Shown: in pieces, positions 16,239 to 25,257 of the stretch
Layout: the number at the start of each line of letters is the position of its first letter
How positions within the stretch are numbered: position 1 is the stretch's first letter
Assembly: GCA_029781865.1 (NCBI GenBank)
Contig: JAKOVW010000057.1
Span: 62,001-126,000, forward strand
Length of the DNA stretch: 64,000 nt
Reading direction: 5' to 3'
DNA from: Bacteroidota bacterium
GTDB taxonomy: Bacteria > Bacteroidota > Bacteroidia > Chitinophagales > Saprospiraceae
Position numbers and translations under genes: made by a program
The notes under the pieces: generated by a model
The model's database searches: none
The model's input: only the letters and a program-made list of their open reading frames with translations
Told to the model about the DNA's origin: nothing

Positions 16239-16703
16239 ATGCATAGATCCATATTCAAATCCGCACTCTTCTTAACATTTTTTATTATTTCATTTTCCTG
16301 TAAAGAAGAAAAGACAGAACAAATTTATAAATATCCGGGAGGTGAAATTTTACGTAAAATTCCCCTGGTGAATGGCAAAAAAAACGGGGAAATGAAGGAG
16401 TATTTTGCTTCAGGAGAATTAAAACAAACCAGCCAGTTTGTAGACGACAAACAGACCGGTAAAACGGTATATTATTTCAAAAGTGGCAAAGTGAAAGAAG
16501 TGCAGTATTTTGACAATTTCAAACAACAAAACGGAGACACCACATTTTACGAAAACGGTAAAATCGAATTTATTGTTGAATTTACAAACGGTTTAAAAAA
16601 CGGCTACGTGAAAAAATTTGACACCACTGGTGTTATGTACTTCAATGCCAGGTACAAAATGGATACACTGGTTGAAGTAAAAGGCGTTGTTTTGCAACGA
16701 TGA
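16239..16703 (+). CDS. YwqK/MORN-repeat-type lipoprotein
   Basis: A 154-residue lipoprotein: signal peptide with lipobox Cys C21 (ISFSC). After that come about five short repeats of roughly 22-25 residues with the pattern Y/F-x-x-G-x-x-x-x-x-x-x-x-x-G-K-x-x-G, such as GKKNGEMKEYFASGELK, DKQTGKTVYYFKSGKVK and GLKNGYVKKFDTTG. Such repeats form antiparallel beta-hairpins as in the YwqK family, often labelled antitoxin although most members have no shown toxin partner. No toxin gene lies beside it. Its probable location is the inner face of the outer membrane or the surface. Function unknown. Confidence 0.75.
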   Translation: MHRSIFKSALFLTFFIISFSCKEEKTEQIYKYPGGEILRKIPLVNGKKNGEMKEYFASGELKQTSQFVDDKQTGKTVYYFKSGKVKEVQYFDNFKQQNGDTTFYENGKIEFIVEFTNGLKNGYVKKFDTTGVMYFNARYKMDTLVEVKGVVLQR

Positions 16704-16746
16704 TCATTTGAATTCACTGGTATAAACTCTTATAGTCAATTTCAAT

Positions 16747-17457
16747 TCAACTCTTTTTATTGGCATTCAACCAGGTCAAAATATCATTCATCATATCCAT
16801 TTGCAAGCGTTGAATTTCAATCATTTCTTTTTGTTGATGCATGATTAAATGATCCAGTTTTTCATGAAGTGTGCGTATCTCAAGTTCAGATTTAAGATTA
16901 ATCATATAATCTTTTTTAGATCGCTCCCTGTCTTTTTCCTCCTGACGATTCTGACTCATCATAATGACCGGAGCCTGCAAAGCAGCAATGCAGGATAAAA
17001 TCAGATTAAGCAATATAAATGGATACGGATCAAAACCCTGATTGGCATACCAGATCCCATTAATTAAAATCCAAATTACCAGGAACACGCCAAATGAAAT
17101 GATAAACGTCCAGCTTCCTCCAAAATAAGCGACCTTATCTGCAATTTTTTGTCCCACACTCAATACCTGAAGGTCCTCAATTTCGATCTTATCCGTAAGC
17201 GTAGTTTGTTCCCGCATGGCATTCAGCACATTCTCACGCATTTGATTCAACTCCCGAATTTCATTGAACAAATAATCTGAAATGAATTTTTCCCTGTAAT
17301 AATTGAGTTCACTTACAGATAATACGCTCTCTGCATTAAAAGAAGGATGATCCTTTTGGATGAGCTCGAACAATGAATTCCGTATCAAGTCTCCTTTCAA
17401 TTGTTCATTGATCGGAAATTCCTTTCCTGAAAGATCACTGGTAAATGTTTTAATCAT
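16747..17457 (-). CDS. DUF1003 family membrane protein
   Basis: A 236-residue protein. Residues 1-100 are soluble, with a KIADKVAYFGGSWTFI lead into two membrane segments (about residues 118-136 and 147-166), separated by IWYANQGFDPYPFILLN. The region ends with ALQAPVIMMSQNRQEEKDR, which with the GSW and FDPYPF motifs is diagnostic of DUF1003. The last 60 residues form a charged helix (LEIRTLHEKLDHLIMHQQKEM), probably a coiled coil. Function of DUF1003 is unknown. The gene has no close partner: it converges with the YwqK-type gene. Confidence 0.88.
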   Translation of the reverse strand: MIKTFTSDLSGKEFPINEQLKGDLIRNSLFELIQKDHPSFNAESVLSVSELNYYREKFISDYLFNEIRELNQMRENVLNAMREQTTLTDKIEIEDLQVLSVGQKIADKVAYFGGSWTFIISFGVFLVIWILINGIWYANQGFDPYPFILLNLILSCIAALQAPVIMMSQNRQEEKDRERSKKDYMINLKSELEIRTLHEKLDHLIMHQQKEMIEIQRLQMDMMNDILTWLNANKKS

Positions 17458-17589
17458 TTTGTGATATTAAATAGTTCATATGACTGTCTAAATTGCCATT
17501 GAATCGATCCAGGTTAAATAACGGAAATCATTCAATTAAACTCAATCCGGTAGAAACCCATTGACCAATCTTTACATATACATGCTTAA

Positions 17590-17618
17590 ATAAAAAAGCC
17601 AGTGCAAATCGCACTGGC
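17590..17618 (-). terminator. Rho-independent terminator of the TPR-PD40-SPOR gene
   Basis: On the minus strand an 8-bp perfect stem (17618-17611 with 17605-17598) with a five-base loop is followed by a run of T residues. It lies about 38 bp beyond the stop of the gene at 17656. Confidence 0.8.
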
Positions 17619-17655
17619 AAGTTTTTGAATTTTGATTAAAAAAAAAGCTTTATTC

Positions 17656-19611
17656 TTATAATCTGAATAATTTTCCATTTTCTTCTACTACGATATAGGA
17701 ATCTTTAAAGCCTCTGGCTTTTAATTTGGATATGATGTCCTTTGCTGAGTTTTCAGTGGTATAGTTTCCTAAGACAATTATGGTCCATCCACTTTTAGTC
17801 CAATGTTCAATATTACCAAGATCATTGATTTTACTAATATCAAACCAGTCCGGTGCCTTATACTCTGCTACACGGATTTTATATTTACCTTCTTCACTCA
17901 CATCAGGATTTACCATCTTGTTTTCAGCCGGTTGCTCCGATTTTGAAACTTTGACATTGGCTTTGGAAATTAATGATGTACGCACCGGGTCTATGATATC
18001 TCCGACAATAAAGGCATCTTTCACACCATTTTTCCGAAGCAGGTTCATCAAAGCAACAGCTTCATTCACATCTACAAATGAACCAATGCGAATTTTGGTT
18101 ACTCCATCGGAATTCACTTTATATACATCGCCGTAGACCGCATACTTTTTAAATCGCTCTTCTACCTGTTCAGAATATTTGGTCAGTGATGTGATTTGTA
18201 CGAAATAAACTTTATTGGTTTGTGCTTCTTTTTTGTCAAGCAATGCCGGATCATCAAAGACTAAAGCTTCCTGGGATTTGGCTACTTCTGCTGTTGACAT
18301 GGAGGCTTTGGCATTCAAAGCCATTTCGCCAATTTCCGTATCCAGAATTGCAGGACCTTTTGCATCCTTAGGCAATTTTAATTTTAAACTCTGATAAATA
18401 TCTTCACCACCTTTACCACCAAATCGATTTGATGTGAAATAGCCATTGCCATCTTTATCCATGGTAAAATAATATTCATCCATTGTTGAATTTACACAAG
18501 TACCCATGTTTTGAACATCCTCCCATACATCACCTCTTTGTTTTGTTTTAAAAACATCAAAGCCTCCAAATCCCTGATGCCAATCAGAAGAAAAAAATAG
18601 CAATTGATCTTTGAAGTAAGGTGAGATCTCATTTCCAGGGGTATTGATGATAGCTCCTAAATTTTGCGGTTTGGACCAATGATCATCAGGACTTTTATAA
18701 CTAACATACAAATCATATCCGCCAAAACCTCCGGGGGCATTGGATGCGAAATACAACGTTCTTCCTCCATCAGTCAGGGCCGGAAATCCATAGGAATATG
18801 CTTTTTGATTGTATTCAAATGGTTTGATATTCGTCCATGAATCCTTGCCATCTATATCTGCAAAATAAATTTCCAAAGGAGTAAGTGCCTGAATTAATGC
18901 ATGCTCATTCAATTCATTGGATTTTGAAAAAACGACATGTTTTCCATCTTCTGTGAAGTTTACATTTCCCAATCCTTTTGATTCTTTATTTAACACTTCC
19001 CGAAGATTAGAACTGATATCTTTTGAATTCGACATATTTGCTTTAAATAACTCGACTCTGGAAGCAGATTTCACATTTTGATCTGTAACTCTTTCGGAAG
19101 CGAACAAAAGATCTTCGCCGATTGCAACGGGTGCGAAATCGGATCCTTTGGTATTTGATTCCAGATTTTTCAATTTACAGTAATTCGGTTGCTTCAATTG
19201 AGTTTGAGCATAATCACAGGTTTGGGCAAAGTAATTTCCAACCACCGGATTATGCACAGCGTATTTCTCAAAATAAAGCTTGGCTTCTTCAAAATTCCCG
19301 GAGCTCCTCAACAAATCTGCATATTCAAAAAGCAGCTCCATGTCTGTCGAAGGCTTGTTAACGATCTGGGAAAAGACTTTTATAGCCTGCTCAGTCTGAT
19401 TACTGTACTTGTAACTCAGTGCCAGCTTTGGCAAAATCTGGGTATTTTCAGGATCAGCCAGTAAGATATTTTCATAAAAAGAAGCAGCCTTCCCATAGTT
19501 TTTCAACTCATACTGTTTGTCTGCTGTTTTTAGGTCTTCAGGTTGGGAATTCAACCTGGAAATCGGAGCTAATAGAATGATTCCGAACGCAAAACAGATA
19601 AAATTTTTCAT
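17656..19611 (-). CDS. Periplasmic TPR-PD40-double SPOR protein
   Basis: A 651-residue exported protein. Order of parts: signal peptide (about residues 1-22), three to four TPR units (about 25-145, for example YGKAASFYENILLADPENTQ and NFEEAKLYFEKYA), a PD40-type beta-propeller (about 160-415) with blades marked by LYFASNAPGGFGGYDLYVS, LFFSSDWHQGFGGFDVFK and GYFTSNRFGGKGGEDIY, then two SPOR-like domains (about 467-545 and 575-651; YFVQITSLTKY and IIVLGNYTTEN). TPR plus PD40 matches the front of PorE-type T9SS proteins, but the usual OmpA domain is replaced by SPOR, which binds peptidoglycan glycan strands. Anchoring of an envelope complex to the wall is an inference. Monocistronic. Confidence 0.8.
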   Translation of the reverse strand: MKNFICFAFGIILLAPISRLNSQPEDLKTADKQYELKNYGKAASFYENILLADPENTQILPKLALSYKYSNQTEQAIKVFSQIVNKPSTDMELLFEYADLLRSSGNFEEAKLYFEKYAVHNPVVGNYFAQTCDYAQTQLKQPNYCKLKNLESNTKGSDFAPVAIGEDLLFASERVTDQNVKSASRVELFKANMSNSKDISSNLREVLNKESKGLGNVNFTEDGKHVVFSKSNELNEHALIQALTPLEIYFADIDGKDSWTNIKPFEYNQKAYSYGFPALTDGGRTLYFASNAPGGFGGYDLYVSYKSPDDHWSKPQNLGAIINTPGNEISPYFKDQLLFFSSDWHQGFGGFDVFKTKQRGDVWEDVQNMGTCVNSTMDEYYFTMDKDGNGYFTSNRFGGKGGEDIYQSLKLKLPKDAKGPAILDTEIGEMALNAKASMSTAEVAKSQEALVFDDPALLDKKEAQTNKVYFVQITSLTKYSEQVEERFKKYAVYGDVYKVNSDGVTKIRIGSFVDVNEAVALMNLLRKNGVKDAFIVGDIIDPVRTSLISKANVKVSKSEQPAENKMVNPDVSEEGKYKIRVAEYKAPDWFDISKINDLGNIEHWTKSGWTIIVLGNYTTENSAKDIISKLKARGFKDSYIVVEENGKLFRL

Positions 19612-19754
19612 ATTAATAGTTTTCTTAACGAATTACACATCTGCTAATAAGGCGCTAATATATAAGTAAAATATTTAATTCGTATCTTTTTGAAGATTTT
19701 TTTCATTCTGTTTTATAATATTGTGTTCATTTTCAATGGATAAAAAGCCTCCCA

Positions 19755-22667
19755 ATGTCTGCTTCCCCCCATTTTTTTCGATTCAAATCTTTTCTTCTTG
19801 TATTGACCATATTTGTTCAATTTGAAAACCTAAAAGGACAATCGCTGAGTTATCGGCAGGGCCAATTGCTGGTCCAGTTTGTCCCGGGCTTTAAACCGGA
19901 AATAAATTCGTTTGCATCCATTTCAAAAAGATCTAATAGCCTGATTTACAAGACTATTCCGATCAAACAACTCTGTCCATGGAATGTCTGGCTGATCGCA
20001 TTTGATTATACCCGCATCAGGGAAAATGATCTAATGAATGATTTGAAAGGACTTCCTGAGGTACTGATCGTTCAGAAAAATCACCTGATCAAACCAAGGT
20101 GGACCCCTAACGATCCTTACTTTACTGCTCAGTGGTATCATGTCAATTCGCAAAACCCGTTTATCGATTTTGATTCTGATAAGGCATGGGATTTAGCTAA
20201 AGGAGGACTGACTGACCGCGGAGATACCATTGTCCTCTGTGTAATCGACGACGGACTTGAAATAGCTCACGAAGACATCCGTCCGAACATGTGGGTTAAC
20301 TATAGAGAAATTGAAGGCAATGGAATTGATGATGATCAGGACGGATATATTGACGACAGATTCGGCTGGAATACCTATAAATTAAATGACCTTTTTGATA
20401 AAGGTCAACATGGCACTCCGGTAACAGGTCTTGCCGCTGCTAAAGGCAATAACAGCCTCGGAATATCAGGTATTTGCCCGAATACGAAAATTATGTTCGT
20501 GGAAGGAGGAGGAGATGAAGCGAATGCAATTGAAGCCTATTCCTATCCCTTTCAACTCCGCAGACTGTATAATAAAACGAATGGCATGAAAGGCGCATTT
20601 GTCGTTGTTACCAATACATCGTGGGGCTCTGACTATGGGCACCCGGAAGACGCTCCTCTTTGGTGTGCTGTTTATGATAGTCTTGGATTGGAAGGAATTG
20701 TCAATGTAGCCTCAACAGCAAACCTGAACATCGATGTCGATATTGAAGGGGATTTACCAACGACCTGTCCAAGTGACTATTTAATTACTGTAACCAGTCT
20801 GACGGATCAGAATCTCAGAGATGGAGGAGCGGCTTATGGCAAAAAGTCCATTGATCTGGGTGCGTATGGCGAATCTGTATTTTCAACTTACATCAATAAT
20901 TCTTACAGAAGTTTCAGTGGTACCAGTGCAGCCGCACCGCAAGTAACCGGTGCTGTCGCATTGATATATTCGCTGTCCTGTAGTAATCTTTCGACTCTTG
21001 CTATCTCAAACCCACCCGAAGCAGCCCGGGAAGTAAAAAGAATCATTTTGAATTCGGTACGATTGAATGATGATCTGAAATACAATACGGTTTCCGGAGG
21101 CGTTTTGAATTTATTGAATGCACTCAATTATTCAAGCCCAATCTTTCCAATAAAAATTACGGACCATAGTATTGCACTGCATTGGGATGCGAACGCTATC
21201 TTTCCAATTGCCATCCGTTACAGAATAAAAAGTTTATTCACCTGGAAAGACACCACAATTTATTCTGGTCAGGATTTTGTAATCAACAATTTAGATGCAT
21301 GTACTGAGTATGAAGTACAATATAAAAATATCTGTTCGAGGAATACAGATATCTATTCGCCCGGTAGAATATATAAAACATCCGGTTGTTGCGATGCCCC
21401 TTCCAATTTCAGCATCTTAAACAATACCGGAAACGAAGTTCATTTTAGTTTTTACGACCCTGACCAATTACCTCTTGTCGGGTTGTTAAGACATACCGGA
21501 TCTACTGACTGGGATACTTTTGTAATTCATTCTTCCGGTGGAAAATTTAACTTAACTAATCTGGATCTCTGTGCACAATATGAATTTGAAGCCTATGCCT
21601 ACTGTAATAACAAACCAACACCAATCAGCGCTCCTTTTTTATTTAATACCAATGGATGCGAAAATTGCAGCGACCTGAATTATTGTAAACGCTATAAACC
21701 ATCCAGTGATTTAGAATGGCTGGAAGCTATACAGGTTAACAACACAACGTTTAGAAGTGGCAATAATCTGGGTTATGGAAATTTTGTTGGATCAAATCAA
21801 AGCTGGACATTTGAGAAAAACAAAACCTATGCCGTGACATTTAAAGCAGGTTATTTAAATGACACAAGTCAATTGGTACTCGCAGCCTGGATAGATTACA
21901 ATCAGGATGGAAATTTTGATGACAATGAGAATTTTGCAGTGCCCACTCAAAAATTTAGTTATTCCAAAATGTATCAGCTCAGCATTCCTGCCAATGCTAA
22001 ATCAGGCTTGACCAGAATGCGGGTATGTTTGAAATATGCGGCCTTTTCTGCAACTACTCCCCTGCCCTGTTTTCAGTCACTTGAATTTGGTGAATACGAA
22101 GACTATTGTGTAACGATTACCAATTCAATATGTAATGATATTGAATCCGTACAATTGAATTCAGCTTTCAACAACCAGGTAAATCTGACCATTCAGGACC
22201 CCAACTCCAATTCATTTATATATGGTTATAGAAAATTGTATAGTCAGGACTGGATATTGGGTATTGCCACATCCAGGCAAATTCAATTAAACCAGTTAGA
22301 CAGTTGCAGCCGTTATGAAATTAAATTGCAATCTGTTTGCAACGACAGCAGATCTAACCCGGTTTATTTCAAATTCAATACTGCAGGTACAGGATGTATC
22401 AGTAGTACGAAACAAGAGGATTCAGAACGCATTTATATTTCTCCCAATCCGTTTACGGATCATCTCTACATTAATAATCCTGACAACATTTTTATTTCAA
22501 CACTGATACTCTACACTGTTGAAGGAAAATCGATACGCACAATTCGTTTGAATAGCAACGAACCTATTGTCCAACTGGATTGCAATATCAATCCGGGCTA
22601 TTATTTACTTCAATTGCAGTTCTCACATTGTTCTCCCAAAATTTATCCGGTGATCTCCATACATTAA
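19755..22667 (+). CDS. T9SS-exported subtilisin-like serine peptidase with GEVED domain
   Basis: A 970-residue secreted peptidase of family S8. Signal peptide about residues 1-29; an inhibitor-like propeptide to about 120; catalytic triad D165 (VIDDG), H219 (GQHGTPVTG) and S391 (GTSAAAP), all intact. Then come fibronectin III-like modules (about 455-640), a GEVED domain (about 665-785: AWIDYNQDGNFDDNENF, then FGEYEDYCVTI), another Fn3-like module and a T9SS type A sorting domain (about 890-970: ISPNPFTDHLYI, then GYYLLQLQF). The sorting domain sends it through the outer membrane by the type IX system. It converges with the nuclease-like gene, with only 3 bp between stops. Confidence 0.92.
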   Translation: MSASPHFFRFKSFLLVLTIFVQFENLKGQSLSYRQGQLLVQFVPGFKPEINSFASISKRSNSLIYKTIPIKQLCPWNVWLIAFDYTRIRENDLMNDLKGLPEVLIVQKNHLIKPRWTPNDPYFTAQWYHVNSQNPFIDFDSDKAWDLAKGGLTDRGDTIVLCVIDDGLEIAHEDIRPNMWVNYREIEGNGIDDDQDGYIDDRFGWNTYKLNDLFDKGQHGTPVTGLAAAKGNNSLGISGICPNTKIMFVEGGGDEANAIEAYSYPFQLRRLYNKTNGMKGAFVVVTNTSWGSDYGHPEDAPLWCAVYDSLGLEGIVNVASTANLNIDVDIEGDLPTTCPSDYLITVTSLTDQNLRDGGAAYGKKSIDLGAYGESVFSTYINNSYRSFSGTSAAAPQVTGAVALIYSLSCSNLSTLAISNPPEAAREVKRIILNSVRLNDDLKYNTVSGGVLNLLNALNYSSPIFPIKITDHSIALHWDANAIFPIAIRYRIKSLFTWKDTTIYSGQDFVINNLDACTEYEVQYKNICSRNTDIYSPGRIYKTSGCCDAPSNFSILNNTGNEVHFSFYDPDQLPLVGLLRHTGSTDWDTFVIHSSGGKFNLTNLDLCAQYEFEAYAYCNNKPTPISAPFLFNTNGCENCSDLNYCKRYKPSSDLEWLEAIQVNNTTFRSGNNLGYGNFVGSNQSWTFEKNKTYAVTFKAGYLNDTSQLVLAAWIDYNQDGNFDDNENFAVPTQKFSYSKMYQLSIPANAKSGLTRMRVCLKYAAFSATTPLPCFQSLEFGEYEDYCVTITNSICNDIESVQLNSAFNNQVNLTIQDPNSNSFIYGYRKLYSQDWILGIATSRQIQLNQLDSCSRYEIKLQSVCNDSRSNPVYFKFNTAGTGCISSTKQEDSERIYISPNPFTDHLYINNPDNIFISTLILYTVEGKSIRTIRLNSNEPIVQLDCNINPGYYLLQLQFSHCSPKIYPVISIH

Positions 22668-22670
22668 AAG

Positions 22671-23915
22671 TTATTCGTGGTCTCTTATTTTTAGCTTCAA
22701 ACTTACAGGAATCAAACTATCTAAACCGATAGCGTCTTCCGTTTGATCTCTTGAAGAATCAAAATTTAAATCAGGCTGACCTGCATCTATCCAAGCAGAG
22801 AGCCATACACTACCCAAATCAATAATACTGGCACGCATCCGCTCCTCTACCTGATTATCGAGAAGCAGGTGATACTTTTTCGCATAATCCTTGCACTGAA
22901 TTTTAGTCACATTTCCCTGGCGCTCATCGAAGCAAAATTGCTGATCCGGCGATGTAATTTGACTCAACTTTTTTTCAGTTGATAGTACTGATGCTACTTC
23001 ACAGTTACTATCCATAATGATTTTCCAGATAAAAGACCGCAGATCTGAAATATACATTGCAGGACCAACCACAAAATCAAATTCAGCCTCAGCAAACAAC
23101 TCCGGTATTCGGCTTTCCCAAAATGCATGGATTCCTTCCTGACCGGATAACTGGCCATTATAATTTTCGGAAGTATGCAAAGGCACATGGGCATCACCTA
23201 TGTAATGACCAATGTCCGCAGATAATCGCAGTATCCTGGTTTTGTTTTTTGATCTGAATGCATCAACCAACTGATTATAGGTTCGCTCCAAATGATAAGG
23301 CAATATGCCATGTGCGGTAAAACGATCATCGATTTTTACGATATCACCTGATTCAATAAAAGGGATAACCTCTCTTAAATCATCTCCGCTTACCTTCCAT
23401 AATTCTGAATCATAAACCGGCAACATTTTTTTCAAAAACGCTGAATGTAAATCGCTTAAGGGAATGCCATGCGCGTCTGCAATTTTTGATTGAATCAATT
23501 CCGTTGAAAAAAATACACTGTCCTGTATACCTTGAGCAACGGCAAGCGTATCGAATAAAAGAAGATTCATTTCACCTCGTTCAATATAAAACCGATTTGT
23601 AAGGATCATTGCATACGTATAATCTTTGAGCCAATTTGAATAACCAAGCCTGCTCCAGTAATCAAGATCAATGTAATGCCTAATGGCTTCCCCTTTAACT
23701 GCATATCGTCGTTTATCAGGATCAACGGCATGGCTTGTAATGTAATCCAGGTTGGATCTATAAAACGTCATGAGATCATCGGGCAACGTACATACGGCCA
23801 TTCTATTGATCAGCTTATGGGAATAAAATCCCCATTCTGCCTTCTGCATGAGATTGCCCTTCGGCAAATTAATGGAAAGCAAGAGCAGCACCAAAATGAA
23901 TCGATATGATAACAT
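22671..23915 (-). CDS. S1/P1 nuclease- or zinc phospholipase C-like exported protein
   Basis: A 414-residue protein with a signal peptide (about residues 1-23). The mature start carries WGFYSHKLIN, like the Trp/His zinc ligands at the N-terminus of the S1/P1 nuclease and zinc-dependent phospholipase C fold. Further ligands fit IRHYIDLDYW and above all GHYIGDAHVPLHTSENYNG (near residues 230-250), followed by HAFWESRIPE, the C-terminal His/Glu-type ligand helix. Members bind three zinc ions and cleave phosphodiesters or phospholipids in the periplasm; which substrate applies here is open. The gene is single. Confidence 0.75.
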   Translation of the reverse strand: MLSYRFILVLLLLSINLPKGNLMQKAEWGFYSHKLINRMAVCTLPDDLMTFYRSNLDYITSHAVDPDKRRYAVKGEAIRHYIDLDYWSRLGYSNWLKDYTYAMILTNRFYIERGEMNLLLFDTLAVAQGIQDSVFFSTELIQSKIADAHGIPLSDLHSAFLKKMLPVYDSELWKVSGDDLREVIPFIESGDIVKIDDRFTAHGILPYHLERTYNQLVDAFRSKNKTRILRLSADIGHYIGDAHVPLHTSENYNGQLSGQEGIHAFWESRIPELFAEAEFDFVVGPAMYISDLRSFIWKIIMDSNCEVASVLSTEKKLSQITSPDQQFCFDERQGNVTKIQCKDYAKKYHLLLDNQVEERMRASIIDLGSVWLSAWIDAGQPDLNFDSSRDQTEDAIGLDSLIPVSLKLKIRDHE

Positions 23916-24240
23916 AGTGTCGGATTACGTGAATCCAATTTTATTTCAAATGTCTTAACAATGCGACTTCGGGTGTTAAAGTCTGCATTTAAACAAAGAT
24001 AAATGGAATATTAAAAGAATCAGAATTGAAATCAGGCGAAGAAGGCAAACCGGCATCACATTAATTAATTACAGGCTAAAATCCATTTGAATTCAAATCG
24101 CCAATGATCGCCTATTTAGGATTTCAAGACACGCAAATAATTCAGTAAAAAAGGCTTGAATAGATACTTTTATATCCGGCGTACAAAACGAACTTTAACA
24201 AAGACTTTTCAAGCGATTATTAAATTCCTGAAAGAACTAA
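23916..24240. other. 325-bp gap without a gene
   Basis: This lies between the start of the nuclease-like gene and the end of the DUF4340 gene. The minus strand reads TATCTTTG at 24001-23994, a good Bacteroidota -7 box about 80 bp before the nuclease-like start. No long frame, tRNA or strong hairpin was seen in the remainder, and no clear terminator for the gld operon. Confidence 0.45.
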
Positions 24241-25257
24241 TTACTTAAAATCATCTTTCCTTTTTAGAATTGGCTGTATGTTAGGATACTGGACCAACAT
24301 AAAATCGCCGTCGCTTCTGTCAATATGCCAACGAAACAAATCGCCTTTATCAATAAGTGCCTGATTGAATTCATAGTGTACTTTACCGGAGGAATCTGCT
24401 TTCACCGGAAAAAATTTATAGGTCAAAGGCGTTTCCTTTCCGTTCAGGAATGCGCTAATCGTACAGTAAGATGATATGCGTTGTGCTTCTTTCCGCATTG
24501 GATTTTCATTTTGAATATCTTCAGCTCCAATTCCTTCATAACTCTGAAGATAAGATTTCAATATAGCCGGAGCGCTTACCTGAATCTTATTATTTGAATT
24601 TACAATATCGTATAATTCAAATTGATCTCCATTCTTCTTTAAGATGAACGAGTTTTCCATTTGTGACGGATACTCAACAGTAAGCTTTTCAACGGATGCA
24701 GCACTAAATTCAAAAATGCTTTGATCGCGCCAATCCGTAAAATCCAAATCATATCGCTCCCGCACATTTCCTACAAAATGAGGAATTTCCATAATATAAG
24801 GCTGGGATCCATGCTCCATGTAAAAATAAGTTCCGTATTCCTGTTGAGTAGCTCCGCCAACATAATAGGTTTTAAGTAAATCATGATTAGATCCATAAAT
24901 TTCCACTTTAATACCATAAACTGCAATGCCTTCCATTATGCCTTTCTGATGCCCTTTAGACGGAATAGATTGGATTCTGATTTCCTTCATCGTTTCCAAA
25001 AGATTTTTAACCGGATTTGCTGCAGCTTTGTATTTGCCATTCAGCATCCATACCCCATTTATTTTTTCCAGGGTGATGGGCTGTTTGTCCCTTGTTGCCA
25101 AAAATATCTTTTGGACCTGACTAATATCTTTCACGGCAAAATCTCGATCAGCCATTAACGCCCCCATTTTATCTGGCTTGTTACCCAGCATATACCAGGC
25201 AACACCAGCAAGAGCAAGAAATAAGATCAACAATAACCAGGAGGAATTGAATTTCAT
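24241..25257 (-). CDS. DUF4340 protein at the end of the gld ABC operon
   Basis: A 338-residue protein with one N-terminal membrane segment (about residues 7-25, WLLLILFLALAGVAWYML) and the rest outside the cytoplasm. The pattern ITLEKINGVWMLNGKYKAAANPVKNLLETMKEIRI, then a YYVGG strand and a DLDFTDWRDQSIFEF stretch, matches DUF4340, which is repeatedly found beside GldG-type ABC genes. It begins directly after the gldG stop, with no gap, so the two are translated from one message. It probably works with the GldAFG complex at the inner membrane; what it does is unknown. Confidence 0.8.
   Translation of the reverse strand: MKFNSSWLLLILFLALAGVAWYMLGNKPDKMGALMADRDFAVKDISQVQKIFLATRDKQPITLEKINGVWMLNGKYKAAANPVKNLLETMKEIRIQSIPSKGHQKGIMEGIAVYGIKVEIYGSNHDLLKTYYVGGATQQEYGTYFYMEHGSQPYIMEIPHFVGNVRERYDLDFTDWRDQSIFEFSAASVEKLTVEYPSQMENSFILKKNGDQFELYDIVNSNNKIQVSAPAILKSYLQSYEGIGAEDIQNENPMRKEAQRISSYCTISAFLNGKETPLTYKFFPVKADSSGKVHYEFNQALIDKGDLFRWHIDRSDGDFMLVQYPNIQPILKRKDDFK

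Noticed and set aside
16239-16703. YwqK-type gene as an antitoxin of a toxin-antitoxin pair
   Set aside because: It carries a lipoprotein signal and has no adjacent toxin-like gene.
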